DNA of 64,000 bases from Streptomyces sp. NBC_01237 (GCF_035917275.1 NZ_CP108508.1:1550001-1614000), one strand, 5' to 3'; positions 1 to 9,184 are shown, counted from the stretch's first letter. Notes: a model not told the origin generated them from the sequence alone. Program-made: numbers and translations.

Positions 1-431
1 GCCATGTAGAGCATCTCCTCGGCGGGCCGCGACATCCGGTGGATCTCGTCGAGGAAGAGCACCTCGCCCTCCTGGAGGGAGGAGAGGATCGCGGCGAGGT
101 CGCCCGCGTGCTGGATGGCGGGCCCCGAGGTGATCCTGATCGGGGCGTTCATCTCCGCTGCGATGATCATGGACAGGGTGGTCTTGCCGAGGCCGGGGGC
201 GCCGGAGAGCAGCACATGGTCGGCGGTGGCGCCGCGGGCGCGGGCCGCCTTGAGGACCAGGTCGAGCTGTTCGCGCACCTTCTCCTGGCCGACGAACTCG
301 TCCAGGTCCTTCGGGCGCAGGGCCGCTTCGACCGCGGTGTCCTCACCGTCCGCGCCGGCATCGACCAGCCGGTCGTCGAACTCCCCCACCGGCCGTTCGT
401 CGGTGTCGGGTCCGGTCTCGTCCCAGTTCAT
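1..431 (-). CDS. ruvB: Holliday junction branch-migration ATPase RuvB (N-terminal part, cut by window start)
   Basis: The first ~143 codons of RuvB, the AAA+ motor that drives branch migration of Holliday junctions on the RuvA tetramer during recombinational repair. The start ATG at 431 gives [14 protein letters not shown], followed by the RuvB signature [19 protein letters not shown], Walker A GAPGLGKT and Walker B LFLDEIHR. The reading frame runs off position 1, so the C-terminal wedge and DNA-binding parts are outside the window. It lies 34 bp downstream of ruvA and is last in the ruvC-ruvA-ruvB order usual in actinobacteria, so the three are probably one transcript. Identification is certain; only completeness is limited. 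Confidence 0.97.
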   Translation of the reverse strand, partial: MNWDETGPDTDERPVGEFDDRLVDAGADGEDTAVEAALRPKDLDEFVGQEKVREQLDLVLKAARARGATADHVLLSGAPGLGKTTLSMIIAAEMNAPIRITSGPAIQHAGDLAAILSSLQEGEVLFLDEIHRMSRPAEEMLYM

Positions 432-465
432 TCGGTCAGTCCCGCCTCGGGTGTTTCGGTGCCGG

Positions 466-1092
466 TCAGCGTGCGCGGTTGAGGGTCTGCAGAGCGGCGC
501 GCAGCAGCTGCGGCACGGGGGGCTGAGCGCCCTCGGCGAGGGCGGCTTCGGCCTGCGGGGCGACGGCGGAGACCGCCTCGTCGGCCTCCCGGGTCGCGTA
601 TCCCAGTCCGATCAGCGCGGCCTGGAGCTGATCGCGCCAGCCGGAGGTGACGGCGGTGCCGATGCCCTGCTGGCCGATATGGGCGCCCGTGGGTTCACCG
701 AGCCGGTCCTTGAGCTCCAGCAGGAGCTTCTGGGCGCCCTTCTTCCCGATGCCGGAGACCGCCGTGAGTGCCTTCTCGTCGCCGGTGGAGACGGCCAGCC
801 GCAGCGCGTCCGGGCTGTGGGTGGCGAGCATGGCCTGGGCCAGGCGGGGGCCGACGCCGCTGGCGCTCTGGAGCAGCTCGAAGACCCGGCGCTCGTCGTC
901 GTCGGCGAAGCCGTAGAGCGTGAGCGAGTCCTCCCGTACGACGAGGGAGGTGGCGAGCCTGGCCTCCTTGCCGACGCGGAGAGGGGCCAGGGTGTTCGGG
1001 GTGCACTGGACGGCCATGCCGATTCCGCCGACCTCGATCACGGCCGTGGCCGGGGCGAGGGCGGCCACCGGGCCGGAGACGAAGGCGATCAT
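466..1092 (-). CDS. ruvA: Holliday junction branch-migration protein RuvA
   Basis: A 208-residue RuvA, the junction-binding subunit that loads RuvB. The N-terminal OB domain begins [20 protein letters not shown], and the middle domain carries two helix-hairpin-helix motifs ([12 protein letters not shown] and [19 protein letters not shown]). The C-terminal domain III, which contacts RuvB, follows a Gly/Thr-rich linker and contains [15 protein letters not shown]. The start at 1092 overlaps the ruvC stop by 4 bp (ATGA), so translation is probably coupled. Length is usual for the family. Confidence 0.97.
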   Translation of the reverse strand: MIAFVSGPVAALAPATAVIEVGGIGMAVQCTPNTLAPLRVGKEARLATSLVVREDSLTLYGFADDDERRVFELLQSASGVGPRLAQAMLATHSPDALRLAVSTGDEKALTAVSGIGKKGAQKLLLELKDRLGEPTGAHIGQQGIGTAVTSGWRDQLQAALIGLGYATREADEAVSAVAPQAEAALAEGAQPPVPQLLRAALQTLNRAR

Positions 1093-1622
1093 GCGGTACG
1101 GCCTTTCAGCGTGCGATGGGCGGCGACGGCCTGCTGAAGCCGGTTCTGCGCGGGCGCGCGCCAGATGTGGCAGATGGCGAGGGCGAGGGCGTCCGCGGCG
1201 TCCGCGGGCTTGGGCGGGGCGTCCAGCCGGAGCAGCCGGGTCACCATGGCGCCGACCTGGGCCTTGTCCGCGCGCCCCGAGCCGGTGACGGCGGCCTTGA
1301 CCTCGCTGGGGGTGTGCAGGGCGACCGGGATGCCGCGCCGGGAGGCGCAGAGCATGGCGACCGCGCTGGCCTGGGCGGTGCCCATCACCGTACGGACGTT
1401 GTGCTGGGCGAAGACCCGTTCCACGGCGACGTACTGGGGGCGGTGCTCGTCGAGCCACTGCTCGATGCCCTGCTCGATGGCGACCAGGCGCTGTCCCAGC
1501 TCGGCGTCGGATGGGGTGCGCACGACGCCGACGCCGATCATCGTCAGGGGGCGGCCCGCGACCCCTTCGACGACGCCGACACCGCACCGGGTCAGCCCCG
1601 GGTCCACGCCGAGTACCCGCAT
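1089..1622 (-). CDS. ruvC: Crossover junction endodeoxyribonuclease RuvC
   Basis: A 177-residue RuvC resolvase that nicks Holliday junctions symmetrically. The RNase H-like fold begins [18 protein letters not shown] with the first catalytic Asp at residue 7; the next acidic residue is in VAVERVF (Glu), and the C-terminal pair is in [16 protein letters not shown]. The ATG at 1622 has a purine-rich ribosome site (AGGGGGGC) about 4 bases upstream. It is the first gene of ruvCAB, separated from yebC by a strong hairpin terminator, so the repair operon probably has its own promoter near 1630-1690. Confidence 0.97.
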   Translation of the reverse strand: MRVLGVDPGLTRCGVGVVEGVAGRPLTMIGVGVVRTPSDAELGQRLVAIEQGIEQWLDEHRPQYVAVERVFAQHNVRTVMGTAQASAVAMLCASRRGIPVALHTPSEVKAAVTGSGRADKAQVGAMVTRLLRLDAPPKPADAADALALAICHIWRAPAQNRLQQAVAAHRTLKGRTA

Positions 1623-1689
1623 GGAGCCCCCCTGTCCTCACCGCTCGGTCAACTGTTCTGGCAGGCTATCGGCTCGCACTGACAATGCG

Positions 1690-1722
1690 ACGGGCCGACG
1701 GGGTGTGTCCCCGTCGGCCCGT
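1690..1722 (-). terminator. Hairpin terminator between yebC and ruvC
   Basis: A perfect 14-bp inverted repeat (ACGGGCCGACGGGG / CCCCGTCGGCCCGT, loop of 5) just downstream of the yebC stop. There is no clear U-tract, which is common for Streptomyces terminators. Confidence 0.7.
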
Positions 1723-1747
1723 CCGCGGAAGCCGCTCCGATCGCGCC

Positions 1748-2500
1748 TCAGGCGTCGACCTTCTCCATGACCTCGTCGGACACGTCGAAGTTGGCGAAGA
1801 CGTTCTGCACGTCGTCGCTGTCCTCCAGCGCGTCGATGAGCTTGAAGATCTTGCGCGCGCCCTCCTCGTCGAGGTCGACCTGCATGGTGGGCAGGAAGTT
1901 GGCCTCGGCCGAGTCGTAGTCGATGCCGGCCTCCTGGAGCGCGGTACGGACCGCGACCATGTCGGTGGCCTCGCTGACGACCTCGAAGGTGTCACCGAGG
2001 TCGTTGACCTCCTCGGCGCCCGCGTCGAGCACCGCACCGAGGACGTCGTCCTCGGTCAGTTCGCCCTTGGGGACGATGACGACGCCCTTGCGGTTGAAGA
2101 GGTACGAGACGGAACCCGGGTCGGCCATCGAGCCGCCGTTGCGGGTCATCGCGACACGTACGTCGGACGCGGCACGGTTGCGGTTGTCGGTGAGGCACTC
2201 GATGAGCACCGCGACACCGTTGGGACCGTAGCCCTCGTACATGATCGTCTCGTAGTCGGCGCCGCCCGCTTCGAGACCGCCACCGCGCTTGACCGCGGAG
2301 TCGATGTTCTTGTTGGGGACGGAGCTCTTCTTCGCCTTCTGGATGGCGTCGACGAGCGTCGGGTTGCCTTCGGGGTCCACGCCGCCGGAACGCGCCGCGA
2401 CCTCGATGTTCTTGATCAGCTTCGCGAAGAGCTTGCCGCGCTTGGCGTCAATCACGGCCTTCTTGTGCTTCGTCGTAGCCCATTTAGAGTGGCCGGACAT
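1748..2500 (-). CDS. YebC/PmpR family regulatory protein
   Basis: A 250-residue YebC/TACO1-type protein beginning [20 protein letters not shown], the invariant family signature. Members act as DNA-binding regulators or as translation factors that relieve ribosome stalling at polyproline; the sequence alone does not separate these roles. Other family segments are [20 protein letters not shown] and [19 protein letters not shown]. The start at 2500 is preferred over an in-frame ATG 8 codons upstream because the family always starts with MSGHSKW. It lies between ruvC and pdxT, the conserved actinobacterial order. Confidence 0.95.
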   Translation of the reverse strand: MSGHSKWATTKHKKAVIDAKRGKLFAKLIKNIEVAARSGGVDPEGNPTLVDAIQKAKKSSVPNKNIDSAVKRGGGLEAGGADYETIMYEGYGPNGVAVLIECLTDNRNRAASDVRVAMTRNGGSMADPGSVSYLFNRKGVVIVPKGELTEDDVLGAVLDAGAEEVNDLGDTFEVVSEATDMVAVRTALQEAGIDYDSAEANFLPTMQVDLDEEGARKIFKLIDALEDSDDVQNVFANFDVSDEVMEKVDA

Positions 2501-2561
2501 CTGCCTTCTCCTTCGCGTCACCAAAATCGATCCGAACCCGAGAGATCCTACCGGGATCCGG

Positions 2562-3155
2562 TCAGCCGACTGCGCGCACCATGTCGACGAACAGTGCGTG
2601 AACCCGGTGGTCCCCGGTCAGTTCGGGGTGGAACGACGTGGCCAGGGCGTTTCCCTGCCGTACCGCGACAATATGGCCGCCGTGCTCGGCGATGACGTCG
2701 GCCGCCGCCCCCACGGATTCGACCCAGGGGGCCCGGATGAAGACGCCCTCGACCGGGCCGCCGTCGATGCCGTCGACCTCGACCGCGGCCTCGAACGACT
2801 CGTTCTGCCGTCCGAAGGCGTTGCGGCGCACGATCATGTCGATGCCGCCGACGGTCTCCTGGCCCGAGCGCGGGTCGAGGATCTTGTCGGCGAGCAGGAT
2901 CATTCCGGCGCAGGTGCCGTAGACCGGCATCCCGGCCCGTACCCGCTCGCGCAGGGGTTCCAGCATGCCGAACAGGACGGCGAGCTTGGACATGGTGGTG
3001 GATTCGCCGCCGGGTATGACGAGGCCGTCGACCTCGGCGAGCTCTTCGGGGCGCCGGACCGGCCTGGCCAGGGCATCGGCCGAGGCCAGGGCGATCAGGT
3101 GCTCCCGTACGTCGCCCTGGAGAGCCAGGACTCCGATCACAGGGGATGGGCTCAT
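2562..3155 (-). CDS. pdxT: Pyridoxal 5'-phosphate synthase glutaminase subunit PdxT
   Basis: A 197-residue class I glutamine amidotransferase subunit that hydrolyses glutamine and channels ammonia to PdxS for pyridoxal 5'-phosphate synthesis. It shows [11 protein letters not shown], the PGGEST oxyanion motif, the nucleophile Cys in [12 protein letters not shown], and the His/Glu dyad in [11 protein letters not shown]. It begins 6 bp after the pdxS stop and is clearly cotranscribed with it. Length and motifs are canonical. Confidence 0.97.
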   Translation of the reverse strand: MSPSPVIGVLALQGDVREHLIALASADALARPVRRPEELAEVDGLVIPGGESTTMSKLAVLFGMLEPLRERVRAGMPVYGTCAGMILLADKILDPRSGQETVGGIDMIVRRNAFGRQNESFEAAVEVDGIDGGPVEGVFIRAPWVESVGAAADVIAEHGGHIVAVRQGNALATSFHPELTGDHRVHALFVDMVRAVG

Positions 3156-3161
3156 CTGTGG

Positions 3162-4082
3162 TTACCAGCCGCGGTTCGCGTAGCGCTCGGCCTCGGGCAG
3201 CGTGTCGCAGTTGATGCCGACCATGGCCTCGCCCAGGTTGCGGGAGGCGTCCGCGATGACCTTCGGGTCGTCGTAGAAGGTGGTGGCCTTCACGATCGCG
3301 GCGGCGCGCTTGGCGGGGTCGCCGGACTTGAAGATGCCGGAGCCGACGAAGACGCCCTCGGCCCCGAGCTGGCGCATCAGCGCGGCGTCGGCGGGGGTGG
3401 CCACGCCACCGGCGGAGAACAGGACGACGGGCAGCTTGCCGAGCTCGGCGACCTCCCTGACCAGCTCGTACGGGGCACGGAGCTCCTTGGCGGCGGCGTA
3501 CAGCTCGTTGTTGTCGTAGCCGCGCAGCCGGGCGATCTCGTTCTTGATCTGGCGCAGGTGGCGGACGGCCTCGACGACGTTGCCGGTGCCGGCCTCGCCC
3601 TTCGAGCGGATCATGGCCGCGCCCTCGGCGATGCGGCGCAGGGCCTCGCCCAGGTTGGTGGCGCCGCAGACGAAGGGGGTGGTGAAGGCGAACTTGTCGC
3701 TGTGGTTGACCTCGTCGGCCGGGGTGAGGACCTCGGACTCGTCGATGTAGTCGACGCCGAGGGACTGCAGGACCTGCGCCTCGACGAAGTGGCCGATGCG
3801 GGACTTGGCCATCACGGGGATGGAGACGGCCGCGATGATCTCTTCGATCATGTTCGGGTCGGACATCCGGGCCACGCCGCCGTCCTTGCGGATGTCGGCG
3901 GGCACCCGCTCCAGAGCCATGACGGCCACGGCGCCGGCGTCCTCGGCGATCTTCGCCTGCTCGGCGTCGACGACGTCCATGATCACGCCGCCCTTGAGCT
4001 GCTCGGCCATGCCGCGCTTGACGCGTGCGGTGCCGGTGGCCGGGGACTCGGTGGACTGCGGGGTGCTGGGAAGCGTGGACAC
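3162..4082 (-). CDS. pdxS: Pyridoxal 5'-phosphate synthase lyase subunit PdxS
   Basis: A 306-residue (beta/alpha)8 PdxS that makes PLP from ribose 5-phosphate, glyceraldehyde 3-phosphate and ammonia from PdxT. Visible are [17 protein letters not shown] near the N-terminus, the Schiff-base lysine region [14 protein letters not shown], the phosphate-binding [13 protein letters not shown] and [19 protein letters not shown]. The start is GTG at 4082; the N-terminal ~20 residues are a Ser/Thr/Pro-rich extension typical of actinobacterial PdxS. No pdxR/MocR-type regulator is adjacent. The ~150 bp upstream to the LemA-like gene probably carries the promoter. Confidence 0.98.
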   Translation of the reverse strand: MSTLPSTPQSTESPATGTARVKRGMAEQLKGGVIMDVVDAEQAKIAEDAGAVAVMALERVPADIRKDGGVARMSDPNMIEEIIAAVSIPVMAKSRIGHFVEAQVLQSLGVDYIDESEVLTPADEVNHSDKFAFTTPFVCGATNLGEALRRIAEGAAMIRSKGEAGTGNVVEAVRHLRQIKNEIARLRGYDNNELYAAAKELRAPYELVREVAELGKLPVVLFSAGGVATPADAALMRQLGAEGVFVGSGIFKSGDPAKRAAAIVKATTFYDDPKVIADASRNLGEAMVGINCDTLPEAERYANRGW

Positions 4083-4232
4083 GGGACCTCACTCGGTGGA
4101 AAGACGCTCGGGATTCTGCACGACCGAGCAAACGCTCCGGGACCAGTCCACAGCAAGGGCCAATGGACAGGCCGTGGATCGTTTTCCCCGGGACGGTCCT
4201 GAGGGAGTACGGCCCCGTCGGCGCTCCGGGCG

Positions 4233-4778
4233 TCAGGTTCCGGGGCGGTCCGCGAGTGCCACCGGCGGCGCGTCGTCCATCTCGAAGGCGAGCGGGAAGG
4301 GTGCGTGCCCGGCCAGCCGGAACAGCCGCACCGTGCGATGCCTGCGCAGGGCGCGGGCCGCCCGCACCGCGTCGTTGTGGAAGCGCCGGGCCATCGGGAC
4401 CCGGCGCACTGACGCGGCCAGTTCGGTGGCCGCCTCCTCGCCGCCGGGGATCTCCTTCACGGCCTCGACCTGGGCCGGCTCGCCGAAGACGGCCCGCAGC
4501 GCCGTGCTCAGTTCGCTCTCGGCGACCTCGCGGTGGTCCTCCTCTGCCTGCCGTGCGGCGTGTGCGGCCTCGTACAGGACGATCGACGCGGCGGGGTCGA
4601 GGACGCCCGAGGTGGCCAGCTCCTGGGTGACCGAGGCGCGGCGCAGCAGTTGGGCGTCGAGCGCGGCGCGGGCCGCGTCGATCCGCGCGTGCAGCCGGTC
4701 GAGCCGTCCGGCGGTCCAGCTGAGGTACAGGCCGATCGCGAAGAGCGCGACGGCGATCCAGATGAGGGTTTCGGTCAC
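4233..4778 (-). CDS. Short LemA-like membrane-anchored protein
   Basis: A 181-residue protein starting at GTG 4778. Residues 4-22 form one hydrophobic segment (LIWIAVALFAIGLYLSW), followed by a long helical region. I recognise LemA-family features: a RLHARIDAARAALDAQLLRRASVTQEL stretch, cut here only by my reading, resembles the LemA segment in which an Asp/Gln-Leu pair precedes a double Arg, and the C-terminal RRFHNDAVRAARALRR and RLAGHAPFPLAFEMDD resemble the RRFYND and F...PFFE blocks of LemA. Function of LemA proteins is unknown. It is unusually divergent, and the assignment is by eye. Neighbours are pdxS downstream and a cell-wall hydrolase gene upstream. Confidence 0.75.
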   Translation of the reverse strand: MTETLIWIAVALFAIGLYLSWTAGRLDRLHARIDAARAALDAQLLRRASVTQELATSGVLDPAASIVLYEAAHAARQAEEDHREVAESELSTALRAVFGEPAQVEAVKEIPGGEEAATELAASVRRVPMARRFHNDAVRAARALRRHRTVRLFRLAGHAPFPLAFEMDDAPPVALADRPGT

Positions 4779-5082
4779 GGGCGCAAAGGCTACCGTCGGG
4801 CGGGCCGCGCCCCGCGCTCCGGGCGCTCTCCGGCGGACGGGCGGCCCGTGCGGGAGCCCCGCCCCGCCGGGCGGCGGGGCGGAAGCGCACGGGCCGTCGG
4901 CCGGAGCGGAAGCGCACGGGCAGCGGGCGGAACCGCAAGGGAGCCGGAAGGAACCGGACGGGAAGCCACAGTGGACCGGGGCACGGCCGGGAACAGAACG
5001 GAAGCGGACCGGCACAGCCCGGAAACCGGCCGGCACGGCCCCGCACGCCCCGTCGTGACAGCCGTCGTACGGAACTCCCGTG
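4779..5082. repeat. Gene-free stretch with degenerate GGAA-CGG repeats
   Basis: There is no credible gene here. About 4860-5045 consists of imperfect repeats of a short purine-rich word around GCGGAAGCGCACGGG (two good copies near 4880 and 4908) and CGGAACCG/CGGGAAC variants. They may be a decayed simple repeat; a similar composition reappears at about 24.25-24.42 kb. Confidence 0.45.
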
Positions 5083-5937
5083 TCAGTCCCAGCGGTCCTG
5101 GTTGAGGAAGCGGGCCACGCCGCGCCAGGAATTGGGTCCCATCTCGCCGTCGATCGGACCGGTGTAGCCGTGGGCGGCGGCGAGGCGCTGGAGGGCCGCC
5201 CAGGTGTGGGGGCCGGGCTCGCCGTCGATGGGGCCGGTGTAGCCGTAGTGGTCACGCAGGTTGCGCTGGAGGGCCGCGTACGTGTTCACACCGGGGTCGC
5301 CGTCGACCGGTCCGGTGTAGCCGGACTCGATGGAGAGCCACCGCTGGGCCCGCTGCCAGAAGATGGTGCCGGGCTCGCCGTCCTGTTCGGTGCTGGTCTT
5401 GGGCAGCCCGCCGCCGGAGCCGCCGCCGAGGTAGACCAGCGGATCGATCCGGACGCCGTTCGGATCGATCATGTGCCAGTGCAGGTGGGGGCCGGTGGAC
5501 GAGCCCGAGCCGGGGTCGCCCGGCCGGCCGCCGGAGAGCCCGACGACACCGCCGGTGCCGACGGAGGCACCATCGGCGAGGAGGAACTGCGACAGATGCA
5601 TGTACTGCGTGCGGTACCCGTTGTCGTGGTGGATCGTGACGGTGTGTCCGCCGGTGCCGTTGTTCGGGATGTTGCTGATGGTGCCGCCGCCCGCGGCGGG
5701 CAGCCGGGTGCCGACGCCCATCCCGTAGTCGATGCCGCCCAGCGAACCGTCGTTGAGGTGGTCCTGCCAGCTACCGGTGATCGGGTATCCCCCGAACGGG
5801 TTATAGAAGGAGACGGCGTACGCGCTGCGGGCGCCGAACAGTCCGGCGCCCGCGGTGATTCCTATGGCCGCGGCCGTACCGCGCAGCAGCGTTCTCCTGG
5901 TGGGTCGGCGGTCGGGATCGCCCTGTGGCCCGGTCAT
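5083..5937 (-). CDS. Secreted M23-type peptidase-like protein with three peptidoglycan-binding repeats
   Basis: A 284-residue exported protein. Residues ~12-40 form a Tat-type signal (RRTLLRG, then a hydrophobic stretch ending in ARSAYA). The central domain is M23/LytM-like with GTRLPAAGGGTIS, HTVTIHHDNGYRTQYMHLS and the HxH motif in GPHLHWHM. The C-terminal part has three tandem peptidoglycan-binding repeats, each starting YTGPVDGDPG or YTGPIDGEPG/GEMG and containing T/SW or TY. The expected first zinc ligand (H in HxGxD) reads L-G-G-I-D, so activity is uncertain. The ATG at 5937 has AAGGAG 7 bases upstream. It probably acts in cell-wall turnover. Confidence 0.85.
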   Translation of the reverse strand: MTGPQGDPDRRPTRRTLLRGTAAAIGITAGAGLFGARSAYAVSFYNPFGGYPITGSWQDHLNDGSLGGIDYGMGVGTRLPAAGGGTISNIPNNGTGGHTVTIHHDNGYRTQYMHLSQFLLADGASVGTGGVVGLSGGRPGDPGSGSSTGPHLHWHMIDPNGVRIDPLVYLGGGSGGGLPKTSTEQDGEPGTIFWQRAQRWLSIESGYTGPVDGDPGVNTYAALQRNLRDHYGYTGPIDGEPGPHTWAALQRLAAAHGYTGPIDGEMGPNSWRGVARFLNQDRWD

Positions 5938-6074
5938 GTGGTGTCTCCTTGGGGGGAAGAGTCGAGAACTGGGCTTTGTCATGCCCACACCCAAAGAGTC
6001 CATGCGCCCCGGGCCGCCGGGGAACCCCCGAGGGGAGAACCGGCAACACGGAACCGGCAACACCCCGCAACCGC

Positions 6075-7235
6075 TCAGTCCCGGGCCAGCCCCAGTCGTG
6101 CCCGCAGCCCCGTCCGTTCGTCCGCCGCCACCGACGCGGCGCCGTCCGTCACCGTCTCGTAGACCGCGAGGATGTCCGCCCCCACCGTCGACCAGTCGAA
6201 GCGCCGCACATGGTCGCTGCCCCGCTCGCGCAGCTCCGCACGCCGCTCCGGGTCGCCGAGCAGCCGGATCGCCGCCCCGGCCAGCGCGTCGGCGTCCTCG
6301 TTGGTGAACAGTTCCCCCGCCGCGCCCTGGTCCAGTACCTGCGCGAAGGCGTCCAGATCGCTCGCCAGCACCGGCGCGCCCGCGGACAGCGCCTCGACCA
6401 GGATGATGCCGAAGCTCTCGCCGCCCGTGTTCGGCGCGACGTACACGTCGACACTGCGCAGCAGCCGTGCCTTGTCCTCGTCGCTCACCATGCCGAGGAA
6501 CTCGACCCGCTCGCGCATCTGCGCGGGCAGCGAGGCCACCGCCTCCTCCTCGTCACCGCGTCCCGCGACCAGCAGCCTGGTCTCCGGGCGGGCGGCGAGG
6601 ATCGCGGGCAGCGCCCTCATCAGGACCGGCAGGCCCTTGCGGGGCTCGTCGATCCGGCCGATGAAGCCGATCGTGCCGCCCTGCCACTCGGACCTGGGCT
6701 CGGCCTTCGCGAAGAACCCCACGTCGACCCCGTTGGGAATCACCACGGCGTCGCCCCCGAGATGCTCCACCAGGGTCCGGCGCGCGTACTCGCTCACCGC
6801 GATCCGCGCACTGATCTTCTCCAGCGCGGGCTGGAGGATCGGATACGCGGCGATCATCGCCCGGGACCGCGGATTGGACGTGTGGAACGTGGCGACGATC
6901 GGCCCCTGCGCTGCCCAGCAGGCCAGCAGGCCCAGCGAGGGCGAGGTCGGCTCATGGATGTGGATCACGTCGAAGGTTCCGTCGTGCAGCCAGCGGCGCA
7001 CCCGCGCGGCCGACAGGAAACCGAAGTTCAGCCGGGCGACCGAGCCGTTGTAGGGCACGGGAACGGCCCGCCCCGCCGACACCACGTACGGCGGCAGCGG
7101 GGTCTCGTCGTCGGCGGGCGCCAGGACGGAGACCTCGTGGCCCAGGCGGATCAGATGCTCGGCCAGGTCCCGGATGTGGAACTGCACACCACCGGGTACG
7201 TCCCAGGAGTACGGGCAGACGATGCCGATCTTCAC
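6075..7235 (-). CDS. pimA: PimA-like phosphatidylinositol alpha-mannosyltransferase (GT4)
   Basis: A 386-residue GT-B glycosyltransferase starting at GTG 7235 with KIGIVCPYSWDVPGGVQFHI, the donor/acceptor N-domain signature of PimA. The C-domain has GFIGRIDEPRKGLPVL and the retaining GT4 E-x7-E motif in GESFGIILVEALSAG. PimA adds the first mannose to phosphatidylinositol on the cytoplasmic face of the membrane. The start overlaps the upstream acyltransferase stop by 4 bp, and the set pgsA-acyltransferase-pimA is the same order as in mycobacteria, which is the main support for PimA rather than a generic GT4. The exact acceptor in this organism is inferred. Confidence 0.9.
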   Translation of the reverse strand: MKIGIVCPYSWDVPGGVQFHIRDLAEHLIRLGHEVSVLAPADDETPLPPYVVSAGRAVPVPYNGSVARLNFGFLSAARVRRWLHDGTFDVIHIHEPTSPSLGLLACWAAQGPIVATFHTSNPRSRAMIAAYPILQPALEKISARIAVSEYARRTLVEHLGGDAVVIPNGVDVGFFAKAEPRSEWQGGTIGFIGRIDEPRKGLPVLMRALPAILAARPETRLLVAGRGDEEEAVASLPAQMRERVEFLGMVSDEDKARLLRSVDVYVAPNTGGESFGIILVEALSAGAPVLASDLDAFAQVLDQGAAGELFTNEDADALAGAAIRLLGDPERRAELRERGSDHVRRFDWSTVGADILAVYETVTDGAASVAADERTGLRARLGLARD

Positions 7236-8155
7236 GGCTGTTCCCCCCGGGGGTCCAGGTCGTCGAGCCAGAGCCGCTGCAGCATGTGCCAGTCCTGCGG
7301 GTGCTCGGCGATACCGATGGCGAAGGCATCGGCCAGCGCCTGGGTCATCACGGACGTCATCTCGGTGCGGCTGCCGCTCGTCGGCACCTCGACCGGCGGG
7401 TGTATCCGCGCCTTCATCACCGGCGTCCCGTCGTACGCGAGGGTGACCGGCAGCAGCAGCGCACCGGTCTGCTGGGCCAGCAGGGCCGGACCCGCGGGCA
7501 TCCGCGCGGCGGCGCCGAAGAACGTCACCTCGACCCCCGAGGCCGACAGATCGCGGTCGGCGACCAGACAGACCAGACCGCCCGCGCGCAGCCGCCGGGC
7601 CAGCGTGCCGAAGGCCGCCCCGCCGTTGTGCGGCAGGACCTCCATGCCGAGGCCCTGGCGGTAGGCCACGAACCGGTCGTACAGCGTCTCGGGCTTGAGC
7701 CGCTCGGCGACCGTCGTGAACGGCACCTTGAGGTCGGTGGTGACCCAGGCGCCCGCGAGGTCCCAGTTGCCCAGGTGCGGCAGCGCCAGAATCACCCCGC
7801 GCCCGGCGTCCAGGCCCTCGGTCAGCCGGTGGGCGTCCGTGACGTCGATGCTGTCCTTGATCCGCTGCGGACTCCAGGTCGGCAGCCGGAACGACTCCAT
7901 CCAGTAGCGCATGTACGAGCGCATACCGGCCTTGGAGAGGGCGGCGAGACGGGCCGGGCTCGCGTCCGGCACCACGCGTGCCAGGTTCGACTCCAGCCGC
8001 AGGACGCTCTTGCCGCGCCGCTTCCACACCCGGTCCGCGATGGTGCGGAACAGCGCCTCGGCGGCGGGTTCGGGCAGCTTCTTGACCGCGCCCCAGCCGA
8101 GCCCGTACAGGCCGTCGGTCAGCCGTCCCCTCAGATCGGACACGGTGCCGCTCAC
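7232..8155 (-). CDS. Lysophospholipid/phosphatidylinositol-mannoside acyltransferase (HtrB/PatA-like)
   Basis: A 307-residue membrane-associated acyltransferase of the LpxL/HtrB superfamily. The catalytic H-x4-D is LPHLGNWDLAG at about residues 128-134; further family blocks are FVAYRQGLG, LVADRDLSASG and VTFFGAAARMPAGPALLA. Between pgsA and pimA it is best interpreted as the enzyme that acylates the mannose of PIM1 (the PatA role in mycobacteria). It overlaps both neighbours by 4 bp, so the three genes are translationally coupled. Confidence 0.88.
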   Translation of the reverse strand: MSGTVSDLRGRLTDGLYGLGWGAVKKLPEPAAEALFRTIADRVWKRRGKSVLRLESNLARVVPDASPARLAALSKAGMRSYMRYWMESFRLPTWSPQRIKDSIDVTDAHRLTEGLDAGRGVILALPHLGNWDLAGAWVTTDLKVPFTTVAERLKPETLYDRFVAYRQGLGMEVLPHNGGAAFGTLARRLRAGGLVCLVADRDLSASGVEVTFFGAAARMPAGPALLAQQTGALLLPVTLAYDGTPVMKARIHPPVEVPTSGSRTEMTSVMTQALADAFAIGIAEHPQDWHMLQRLWLDDLDPRGEQP

Positions 8156-8832
8156 TGCGCGGCCTCGCTCCCCCGCGCCGCCGGTCCGGCGGCGGCGGCC
8201 GCCGCGTCCGCCTCGGCGGATTCACGGCGTACGGTCACCACGCGCTGGATCAGCGTCACGAGGCTGCCCGCGGCGACGATCCACAGCGCGATCGGCAGCA
8301 GGATGTCGATCCCGGGCACACCGAACGTGTGCAGACCGGCCAGACCGGCCGCGACCAGCGAGATCACCAGCCGCTCGGCTCGCTCCACCAGGCCGTTCAC
8401 CGCGACCGGCAGCCCGATCGACTCACCACGTGCCTTCGTGTACGAGACCACCTGGCCGCTGGCCAGGCAGAAGATCGCGACGGCGCACAGCACGTTGTCG
8501 TCACCGCTGCCCGCGTACCAGAGGGCGAACCCGGCGAAGATGGCACCGTCGGCGACCCGGTCGAGTGTCGAGTCGAGGAACGCGCCCCACCGGCTGGAGA
8601 TCCCGGCCTGCCGCGCCATATTGCCGTCGACGAGGTCGGAGAACACGAAGATCGTGATGACGATCGTGCCCCAGAAGAACTCTCCCATCGGGAAAAAGAC
8701 CAGCGCACCTGCCATCACTCCGGCCGTGCCGATGAGAGTGACCGCGTCGGGGCTGACACCCAGACGGAGCAGCAGAGCGGCGAACGGCGTGAGGACACGC
8801 GTAAAAAATGCACGCGCGTACTTGTTCAGCAT
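8152..8832 (-). CDS. pgsA: CDP-alcohol phosphatidyltransferase (phosphatidylinositol-phosphate synthase type)
   Basis: A 226-residue polytopic membrane enzyme with the complete CDP-alcohol phosphotransferase motif D-x2-DG-x2-AR-x8-G-x3-D-x3-D (DLVDGNMAR ... GAFLDSTLD at about residues 67-92). It makes a phosphatidylinositol-type phospholipid from CDP-diacylglycerol; in actinobacteria the acceptor is inositol 1-phosphate. The ATG at 8832 (MLNKYARAFF) is chosen because the upstream in-frame sequence is non-family. About six hydrophobic helices follow, then an Ala-rich charged tail. First gene of the operon pgsA-acyltransferase-pimA. Confidence 0.92.
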   Translation of the reverse strand: MLNKYARAFFTRVLTPFAALLLRLGVSPDAVTLIGTAGVMAGALVFFPMGEFFWGTIVITIFVFSDLVDGNMARQAGISSRWGAFLDSTLDRVADGAIFAGFALWYAGSGDDNVLCAVAIFCLASGQVVSYTKARGESIGLPVAVNGLVERAERLVISLVAAGLAGLHTFGVPGIDILLPIALWIVAAGSLVTLIQRVVTVRRESAEADAAAAAAGPAARGSEAAQ

Positions 8833-9184
8833 GGCCTTCCCGAGGGTTCGGTTGGCCGAGCGGCCCCTTCGGCCACCGGCTGGCCCATCGTAGTCACGAC
8901 GCGCGCGGTCCACCGGACGGGCACCCGTCCCCGGGGGTGTCTTCGTCACGCGCTGTCGACCGCCCACGACGGATGCACGACATATGGACGCGACCGGGCC
9001 GGAGTGGAAAGCTCGGAAGACGGACCGCCCCGCGGCAGGGAGCGCGCTCACCGTCATGGAGCGGCCCACCGACACCGCGGGCGTCGCCGAAGCCGCCGCG
9101 GCGGCTCCCCCGTGCCCGTGACCCTCTCCCCCCCTCGCGCAGGTGCTCCCTTCGCACCGCGCACCCGACCGGGAGGCACGCACC
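8833..9184. other. Intergenic region between divergent pgsA and EF-G-like genes
   Basis: 352 bp that must hold two divergent promoters; I cannot pick clear -35/-10 pairs. A 45-codon plus-strand frame (8984-9121, ATG to TGA) exists but has no ribosome site and an Ala/Pro-rich tail, so it is not called as a gene. Confidence 0.5.

Noticed and set aside
8984..9121. A 45-codon plus-strand frame between pgsA and the EF-G-like gene
   Set aside because: No ribosome site, Ala/Pro-rich tail and no recognisable features; the gap is needed for divergent promoters.
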